Assembly (NCBI GenBank): GCA_028753945.1 | Contig: JAPNXP010000002.1 | Coordinates: forward strand, 7,626,001-7,690,000 | DNA: 64,000 bases | Direction: 5' to 3' | Source of the DNA: Hexactinellida sp. DTS-2022 | Taxonomy: Eukaryota; Porifera; Hexactinellida | Shown: positions 56,582 to 64,000 of the stretch, one piece after another | Numbering within the stretch: the stretch's first letter is position 1 | Layout: every line of letters begins with the position of its first letter | Made by a program: the position numbers and the translations under genes | Notes under the pieces: model-generated | The model's database searches: none | Seen by the model: the letters and a program-made list of their open reading frames with translations, nothing else | What the model was told of the DNA's origin: nothing

Positions 56582-56889
56582 TTAATCGCACATAATTCGC
56601 GCCCTTTAAAAGATAAAAAACTGAAAATTTAATTGAACATGCACATTATTGATGCGGACACTTTGGTCACACCAGATTGCCAGTATGGTAACTCATTATC
56701 GCATGATGACGTAATCATTAAAATCTTACATTGTTAAATTTGACTATTTAGGCCTATTTACGCTTTATGATCTATATTAGGAGTATATAAACCACACACC
56801 AACCGAAAATCGGTTGTTGTGTCGTTGTGTTCTGCCGCGAAGCGATTTAGCAAGCGAAGCGTGCTAGTACTATATGTTTTGCTTGGATA

Positions 56890-57040
56890 TATAAGATTCA
56901 AACAAGCTTGGTTCTGATTATCGGGGTCTCATTTATAGATTCCTAACTAAAATGTATGAGTTCACTTTCAGAAGGAATCGACCTTTCGGAACAAGAATTT
57001 TTTAATCGGAACACATCTGTTCTGATTAGCGGGGATGTTA
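56890..57040. mobile_element. Pogo-like element end, truncated
   Basis: TTCTGATTATCGGGGTCTCA through CTGTTCTGATTAGCGGGGAT follow 12835-12960. The left part is missing. Confidence 0.65.
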
Positions 57041-57182
57041 TAATAATAATGATAATAATTACAATAATTATAATTAAAATTATTATATTTATTTTTAGAA
57101 TATAGGTAATAATATCTATGCTAATAGCTACATGTATATTATTATTAACTACTGCTGCGACTGATGCAAATTGTCATGTTCT

Positions 57183-58203
57183 GAAATCTGAAGTGTCTGT
57201 TACGGCTAAATGTCTCCGGTGTTTTCCAAAGGTCCGATTGATTGTAGCTTATTTTATTTGTATAGATTAATGTATTAGCTATCTACTGAAAAAAAAAATC
57301 GACTCTAGCTCTTATACTTTTCTTAATATACAATTATTTGTGAAACTGGAACTATAAATACGATTAATGTTATCAGTTAATTGGATATTTGGATGGTCAT
57401 TCAGCTATATGGCCAGAAGACGAATATTATGCTTCTAGAATACCTCTGTTATTTAGATCAATGTAATAGAAGTATATTAACAAAAGAGAGTAAGTGTCTA
57501 GCTCGTATACTTTTCTTAATATAGCCAAATATATTAAACTGGAATTTATACATATTTGATAGACCACCCATGGAGATTTGAGTCTCGAATTTGCTATATT
57601 AAGAAAAGTATACGAATAATTTTTGGTGAATTGTTGATATACCAAAAATTATGTTCGGTCATTGCTCTAACATAGAAATCAAAGTTGTAATCAACTATAC
57701 AAGTTCACGTGTCCCTACTCAAAACAATGCTGATGCATGCTCTATAGTCAAATAATGTTGATATCAAAGCATGGAGCCATCTAGTACTAAGCAAATTCGA
57801 GACTCAAATCTCCATGGGTGGTCTATCAAATATGTATAAATTCCAGTTTAATATATTTGGCTATATTAAGAAAAGTATACGAGCTAGACACTTACTCTCT
57901 TTTGTTAATATACTTCTATTACATTGATCTAAATAACAGAGGTATTCTAGAAGCATAATATTCGTCTTCTGGCCATATAGCTGAATGACCATCCAAATAT
58001 CCAATTAACTGATAACATTAATCGTATTTATAGTTCCAGTTTCACAAATAATTGTATATTAAGAAAAGTATAAGAGCTAGAGTCGATTTTTTTTTTTCAG
58101 TAGATAGCTAATACATTAATCTATACAAATAAAATAAGCTACAATCAATCGGACCTTTGGAAAACACACGGTGACATTTAGCCTTACACTCAGTTTCTGT
58201 TTC
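57183..58203. repeat. Large inverted repeat, ~410-bp arms, ~195-bp centre
   Basis: Arms 57183-57595 and 57790-58203 are nearly identical for most of their length and diverge in the outer 40 bp. Landmarks: CAATCGGACCTTTGG/complement, AGCTATCTACTG, TTGATAGACCACCCATGGAG. TATACTTTTCTTAATATA occurs twice in each arm and again in the centre. Frames inside (for example minus 57427-57645) are not conserved proteins. Confidence 0.9.
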
Positions 58204-58801
58204 AAATTTGATCGTTTTTATATTTAGAACTTGTTACTACAGTCACCCACACTAATAATTTTTTAAATATATATCTTTAGTATTTTATGAAAATTGTACA
58301 GGCTAAAGGATATAATAGATGTCATTAAGGGGTGAGTCTAGTGGCTAAATGTTGAATCTGCTAAAAAACAACAAAGTTCTTTTTATATAGGATATGTATG
58401 CCTTATATAACATATATGTTACATACAGTGTAAGCGCGCTAACCGGGGAATTTGGGACTACAGATTTTGAAGTTATTCCCCAGGCCCCGGTTAGAGGGTG
58501 TCTCTATTTATTGATTTTCCTATGGTCTTGACATTCTATTGAAACTTATATTTTAGCACACCTAAGCAGGCAAGCATTACAGACATTTTCGGAAATTCTA
58601 ATTAGCTGTGTAGCTTATTTGTGTTCTAGAAAATTTCAGATTTAGATAAACTAGTAGAATGCATTGTTTGTATTAAGTAAAGTACTATTAGTAAGACACT
58701 GTAATAATACTATTCATCTCGACTTATGTTATGAATTCCCCGTTTAGCGAGGTTTGGATTTAAAGTATTATACGAAGTCGTAACCAGATCACATTCCCCA
58801 T

Positions 58802-59650
58802 CAGTGGCGGCGCGAGACCAAAATGAGCGATGGGGCTGGCCGGGGCAAGGGACATTTGAGATGGGGCAAAATGTTTAACTATCGAACCACTATCAAAAAA
58901 TATCGGTACACACACAATAGTGGGATGGGGAAATTTCATGGTAAGACTAACAGTAACAACAAGGTTCAAAACATGAAAAACATTTCAAACGTAATCCATG
59001 ATACAAAATTGGATTCAAAAAGCGTCCTATTAAGGAGATAGAGGCTCAAATTTTCGACACCCGAATTTTCGTTGATTGGCGCTAGTTCTAATTTAGTGCC
59101 AATTTAACTCTACTCAATTATTCGAAGTTTTCCCCCCACACAGAATTGTAGATTTCTATTTTAATATTTTTATATATAGATTTTCAAATAATCACTCGAT
59201 TTTATCAGAACACGGCGGGGAAAAACCAACTACTGATAAGGATCATTTTTGAGGGTAGGTTTTTTCTCTACGACTTATACTTTTTAATATATGAGAGCCA
59301 TGCAAAGGTCACTTCATGTAAATCTTGCGGAATTTTTTTAACAAAATGACGGGACTTTGACCTTTAGTGACGTCAAAAAGGTTAAAAAAATGTCCAATCG
59401 AATTTTCCTTCCGGATTGGATATATAGCGTATCAAAGTATAGTTGGAATGCATAAACAATAATTTTTGCATTATTTAATAATTGATAATGATTTGATCCT
59501 CTATCTCCTTAAGAAGACGAGCGAAAAAAACTTCAAAAGCGCCCGAATAAATTATAAGCTATTGATAAGGCTTGCCCCACCAGTGGTGGGGCAAGCCAAA
59601 GTCCAGGTGGGGCATTTGCCCCTCTTTGCCCCAGCGTGCCGCCGCCTCTG
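58802..59650. mobile_element. hAT MITE, perfect 8-bp TSD, holds a TTAA MITE
   Basis: Ends CAGTGGCGGCGCGAGACC and GCCGCCGCCTCTG, with TTCCCCAT at 58794-58801 and 59651-59658. Net of the MITE at 59034-59508 it is about 370 bp. Same family as 50261-50748. Confidence 0.9.
59034..59508. mobile_element. TTAA MITE family A, short form (475 bp)
   Basis: GGAGATAGAGG start and CCTCTATCTCC end, with TTAA at 59030-59033 and 59509-59512. The empty site is visible in the other hAT MITE at about 50402-50412. Confidence 0.9.
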
Positions 59651-59774
59651 TTCCCCATTCCCCGATTACGTCAATTCCCCGGTTAGAGAGAGTCATTTGT
59701 ATATTAAACGACGAAATAATAAAAAATTCCCCACTCCCCGGTTATCGAGGCCCTTTTAGCGAGGTTGCACTGTA

Positions 59775-60470
59775 TTTTAAAAAATAAAAATATCACTGAG
59801 TTTCCTAGATCAAATATTATTGAATTTTTGCCGTCTAGAAGATGAAGTAAATCCGCTGTAAAAATTTAATTAATTTGGGTAATACTTTTGGTAGAAGTGG
59901 TTTACAGGATGCCTGAACCTTAAGCGGAATACACTGCAAATTATGTAATTACGATATTAATAGTCACTTATGCAGCTATTATTTGGGCCATTTATGTTTA
60001 CAAATGATTTTGGAACATTAGATTGTTTTAAATGAATTTATCGCAAAGAATAGTTACCGGTCACAATTGTTTTCGAATTTCTAATTGTATTGGTCATAAA
60101 TATACACTAACCAGCCAAATGTATTTGAACAATAGGGATTTTAATTAATCACAGACAAGTTTATAGAGGTAGTAGATTACCCTTGTGTGTTTGCTGTTCT
60201 CAAGAGAGACTTACCTGAAGACATTTCTATCCTCAAGAGATCAAATTCTGACATTTTGAGGTTAGTTACTATCTAATAACACTGTACAACAAATTTAAAC
60301 TTTTTTACTGTTTCTCTGATCTTATTATCTGTTATATACACATTCAGGTATGCTGAATTTAAACACTTTGTTTTTTGGTAGAACGCATAGATATTACGAA
60401 ATTACAATTCAAAATTATCACGTATTTTCAAGAAATTACGTTATAAAAGTAAACAAAATAGTCTAACTAT
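59775..60470. other. No gene; one short dispersed repeat
   Basis: 59815-59930 repeats 38750-38830 inverted (GGGTAATACTTTTGGTAGAA). Otherwise AT-rich and featureless. Confidence 0.5.
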
Positions 60471-60473
60471 TTT

Positions 60474-62151
60474 CTAAAAATGCTTTGAATATGTCATTCT
60501 CTTGTGACTCGGATAGGTCTCATCTCTTTTCAGATTCCAGCAATATTCAGCAAGCATATTTGGACTCCATTTCCCCTTATAACGCTTTTCCATCTTAGAA
60601 ATATCTTGGTGAAATCTTTCTCCTTGTTCATCACTTACTGAACCGAGATTCTCAGGGAAAAACTCTAGGTGGGAGTGTAGAAAATGTATTTTAAGAGACA
60701 TGTTGCAACCCATAGCCTTGTAGCTTCCAAGCAGTGTGTCCACAATTTCTTTGTAGTTATTTGATTTATGATTTCCAAAAAATCCTGCTACCACATCCTT
60801 GAATGCAACCCAGGCATCTCGCTCTAATGCATTTATTGTCAAATCAAAATTTGCATCATGAATTAAAACTCAGATTTCTGGTCCAATGAAAACCCCTTCT
60901 TTGATCTTTGCATCGCTGATACCGGGAAATTTAGATCTCAAGTATGCCAATCCTTCGCCATCTTTATTGTACTTCACTATTCCCTTGACAAAATTCTTGA
61001 TTAAACCCAACTTTATATGTATTGGAGGCAAAATAACCTTCTGTGGGTCAACTAGAGGTCGCTGACTAACATTTTTTATTCCAGGCACTAGATTTTGACG
61101 AGGGGTCCAATTTTTTTCTACGTAGTGCAATTGCCGGGCACGACTATCCCATTCACACAAAAAGCAACAATATTTTGAATATCCGGATTGCAAACCCATC
61201 AACAGACCAATCACTTTGAGATCGCAGCATATATTCCAGTTATATTGCAAATACTTTATGTGATCTAGTAGAAAAACCATATTTTCAAAGGATTCACGCA
61301 TTTGAACTGAGTGTCCTATTGGGACTGAAGGATAATCATTGCCATTGTGGAGTAATACAGCTTTTAAGGGAAGATTTTGAGGAATCGATGAACAAACGCC
61401 ATTCTTCAGGATTGTGTTGTGTACCTAGCTCATTCATTAGTGACTCAATGTTACTACAATAACATAATGCATCTTGCATTTTAAAATAACAAGAAAAGTC
61501 CTTCTGGCGTGTTCGAAAAACAGATATTCTTGTTTCATCTGACAACAAGTTCCACTCCTGAAGTCTTGACCCTAGGATTTCTGCTTGATTGTTTGTTAAA
61601 CTCAAATCTCTTACCAAATCATTTAACTCTGATTGGTGTATTAAATGAGGAATCCTAGTATGTTTGTCTACATAATCTTCATCAGGATCTAGAGGAACAA
61701 TACCTTCGTCTAGAGACTCTATATCAGAATCAAAATCAAAGTTTGTTGGAGGTTTAGGAATCAGCAATTCATCCGAATGAGGAATGGGGCGAATCGCTGA
61801 ATTGAGATTCGGATATCTAATGCTCTTTTTGAGTTTAGAAGTGAATCCAGTTGTAATTGTGGTACAAAAGTAGCAGTCTGTGGAATGATTTTTTGGTTCT
61901 GTCCATATCATAGGTATTGCGAAAGGCATAGATTTGCGTACACCGTTTATCCAGGCTCTTAGATTGATAGTACACTTCGAACAACTAATATGTGGAGCCC
62001 AAACCTTGTCTTGATCACCAATATGGCATTGAAAATAGATTTGATATGCTTTCTTCACGAGAGGAATCATATTGCGTCTTTGAACCTTGGTGGTAAATTC
62101 ACCGCAAATATAACAGAAAGAATTAGGATCAATGACACATCCTCGAGACAT
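60474..62151 (-). pseudogene. Conserved invertebrate transposon-type protein, broken
   Basis: Three minus-strand blocks form one ~555-residue protein. Block 1 (62151-61336) begins MSRGCVIDPNSFCYICGEF with CxxC pairs (CYIC, CSKC, CYFC) giving zinc-binding modules, then a linker with two acidic patches. Block 2 (61330-60870) has LLHNGNDYPSVPIGH, CCFLCEWDSRAR, ILPPIHIKLGL. Block 3 (60866-60474) has FFGNHKSNNYKEIV, CNMSLKIHFLHSH, SDEQGERFHQD and MLAEYCWNLKRD. Joining needs one frameshift near 61360 and reading through a TGA near 60869. I recognise the motif series as a multi-copy family in arthropod genomes, generally annotated as uncharacterised; the HIKLGL and DEQGERFHQD motifs recall the core of a DDE-type transposase, but that is inference. 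The ATG at 62151 fits the family start. Confidence 0.7.
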
Positions 62152-62204
62152 AGTTATGCTAGATCGATGAAAGAAACAATTTAGAATTTAATGATACAAG
62201 AGCA

Positions 62205-62890
62205 AAATGTGTAAATATAAATATTTATAGTATATATTTTTGATTGAAATTTCGGAAATTTTTAAGATTGAACAAAAATAATTTGAGACGTTAAACAAAA
62301 AATCTAAGTATATAATCATTAATATACATGTTCAATTAGCCTGGAAAGTTATATTTCATTGAAGAAACAAAAACTTTGTTGGACAGTGTAATACTTAAAA
62401 TCTCAATCTCTACTATATACATAATTTTGTTACTCAACCATGCATATTCTTAAAGTTAAATGATCATGACATCCATGGTCCAATATCAATTTTTTTATTT
62501 AAATTACAATTAATTAAGTTTCAATCTAATTTTCGAATCTTCTAATGAGACTTCCCTAGAAATGATAGCTGATGTAGGACTAACATTCCTCTGCTACTTC
62601 TCAAGTAAAACTGGTGGAGACAGCTAGTCTTAACAAACTCATTTATGGATATTTATTGGCCTTCGCCTTAAATTAAACTTGTCTCATTTAGGCCGATACC
62701 ATTACTGATCAACTACCAAAATGGCTTTTCATACGGGTTTATTGAAAATTATAAATTTATAATGATTAATTGTCACGAAATGTCTTGTAGCGAAAAGCCC
62801 TGTCACGTAAAGTCTGTATCCCCATTCACACATCATGGTTGTTAATGTAATATTCCTTTTATACTAGTATGTAATATGTATAGTAAAATA
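62205..62890. other. No recognisable feature
   Basis: AT-rich. May include the promoter side of the element carrying the preceding gene. Confidence 0.45.
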
Positions 62891-62945
62891 CAGTACACTC
62901 TCGCCCATCCGACCCACTCTAATCCGAACAGGAGTGGCATTTTTG
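62891..62945 (+). mobile_element. Pogo-like element start
   Basis: TA then CAGTACACTCTCGCCCATCC, CACTCTAATCCGAACAGGAG. The sequence to 63165 may be its interior; the far end was not found. The minus frame 62919-63143 has no recognised domain. Confidence 0.55.
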
Positions 62946-63258
62946 AAGGAGGAAAACTTCTGAGAACCCAAATAGGGATTTATCAAGGAATTTCTGGGCA
63001 ATAAAGATCTGGGCACATGGCACCAAATCAGGTGCCAAACCGGCTCTTAATTGAACCGCGCTGCAAGCACATTTGCAACTAACCCGATGCTTGGCTGGTA
63101 GCCAAAGTGCCGGCCAGACATCTAGATAAACCTCTGTGGACAAGCCTACTCTGAAACAATAGTACTACTGTTACGTGGGTCACTAGCGGTCACCAAAAAT
63201 ATTAATTTATGATTACCTGCAATATAATCAACCTGTCTATTAAGTTATGCTCAGGGGG

Positions 63259-63696
63259 CATAGGCGTAGAGTATGACGGATCGGCCGGGGCACGCCCCTT
63301 CTGCCCGTATGCATTACGGGGCGGAGGCCTCTTCGCCCAGTTAGCTTTCTGTTAAAGATTTCGGAAAATATATAAATATATACAGAGTATGAAATCTTGA
63401 CCATTTCAATCAAGAATAACTATACTTTCCGGATATTTTATCAATAATATACTGTACGAGTATACCAATTGGGGAATCCCGCTTAACGACTACCTCAGAA
63501 TATCGATCATCCCGATATTGCTACTACTTTATATATTCTCGTTCAACGACTCATTAACATTAGTATTAATTGATTTTGGAATTACGACCACCCGCTATTC
63601 AAAATTTTGGCCATTGTTTATGAACGAAAAATTATTTTAAACACAGAATCACGCCCCGTCAGCTTTTGGTAAATAATTAATAACTCTACGCCTATG
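63259..63696. mobile_element. hAT MITE, 438 bp, perfect 8-bp TSD
   Basis: Ends CATAGGCGTAGAGT / ACTCTACGCCTATG, with TCAGGGGG at 63251-63258 and 63697-63704. Terminus style shared with 22810 and 37769. Confidence 0.9.
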
Positions 63697-63704
63697 TCAG
63701 GGGG

Positions 63705-64000
63705 TTAGTGTTCCCAATGTGACAGCTCGTATTTTTTACGTGAATGGCAAAATGCGGGATGTAGGGATTTCGTTAAATTTTTCGTTACATAACCGAAGAT
63801 TTTTCTGCTCACCTAGATTCAATTTGAGGTCAGCCGCCGAAATACTATATTTGCGTTAGGTCTTTTGGAGTATCTCTCGATTTTAGCATGTCTGGAAGGT
63901 ATTGCTCAAGTTCACGAACCTGGATGACTGGCCGTTACTATCTGGTATTCAGGTTCCACAGTTTTTATTAATTACAACCGGCATTTAATGCGAAAAGGCA
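63705..64000. other. No recognisable feature to window end
   Basis: No gene, repeat end or motif recognised. Confidence 0.5.

Larger units (their letters stand above)
54975..56867 (+). mobile_element. Non-autonomous Helitron containing two MITEs
   Basis: 5' end A|TCTATACTATTAAAACAC, 3' end with the hairpin GCAAGCGAAGCGTGC and CTAG|T: the canonical TC...CTRR structure inserted between A and T. About 1,390 of 1,893 bp are two later MITEs (B at 55193-55898, C at 55903-56581). No Rep frame. Confidence 0.75.
58436..59772. mobile_element. Mariner-type MITE, interrupted
   Basis: Same family as 48771-49261. CAGTGTAAGCGCGCTAACCG start and CGAGGTTGCACTG end, TA on both sides. Interrupted by the hAT MITE 58802-59650. 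Confidence 0.85.

Overview
The window is AT-rich eukaryotic DNA (roughly one third G+C by eye) and reads as a transposon graveyard. I found no rRNA, tRNA, operon, Shine-Dalgarno-led gene or convincing single-copy host gene. Spliced coding exons with GT..AG borders, Helitron, Mutator-like, hAT, Tc1/mariner, Tigger, Harbinger and Ginger-type sequences, and many MITEs, point to an animal genome. Two transposon-derived protein families, at 7028-7805 and 60474-62151, resemble ones I associate with arthropods and other invertebrates. I cannot name the organism. No reverse transcriptase was seen.

Layout. 1-8 kb: palindromic minisatellite, a hairpin, a decayed Tc1/mariner transposase, several MITEs, arrays of a ~120-bp repeat, and a two-frame remnant of an invertebrate repeat protein. 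8-17 kb: long inverted repeats, a Harbinger remnant (Myb-like protein plus transposase tail) split by a pogo-like element, and a hAT element carrying a second hAT MITE. 17-24 kb: TTAA-flanked MITEs, a Tigger transposase remnant, and a Helitron Rep remnant split by a hAT MITE. 24.6-35.7 kb: one 11.1-kb element with ~150-bp terminal inverted repeats and an apparent 8-bp target duplication. Its minus-strand gene has at least nine exons and encodes a Gypsy-like integrase (zinc finger, DDE, GPY/F) followed by an OTU protease, the Ginger1 plan. It sits inside an older MITE. 36-43 kb: MITEs, a 12-bp minisatellite, and a G+C-rich hAT transposase with a single in-frame TGA. 43-51 kb: fragments of a Mutator-like family, more MITEs, a duplicated RG-rich coding block, and a shorter relative of the 11-kb element that carries a coiled-coil protein. 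51.6-54.3 kb: a Mutator-like transposase pseudogene whose N-terminus has a hydrophobic segment ending in a 2A-like motif (VELNPGP) and whose C-terminus has a PHD finger. 55-64 kb: a Helitron holding two MITEs, a ~1-kb inverted repeat, a triple nest of elements, a broken conserved repeat gene, and a hAT MITE.

The two most interesting items are the 2A-like peptide at the start of a Mutator-like DNA transposase (with a second, eroded copy at 43.5 kb) and the Ginger-like 11-kb element, whose 8-bp target duplication and paired 18-bp terminal motifs do not match the textbook Ginger1 description. Several MITE families with unrelated ends all sit at TTAA, and nine hAT-type insertions keep 8-bp duplications, eight of them perfect or with one mismatch. 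These allow a relative insertion order to be read directly from the nesting.
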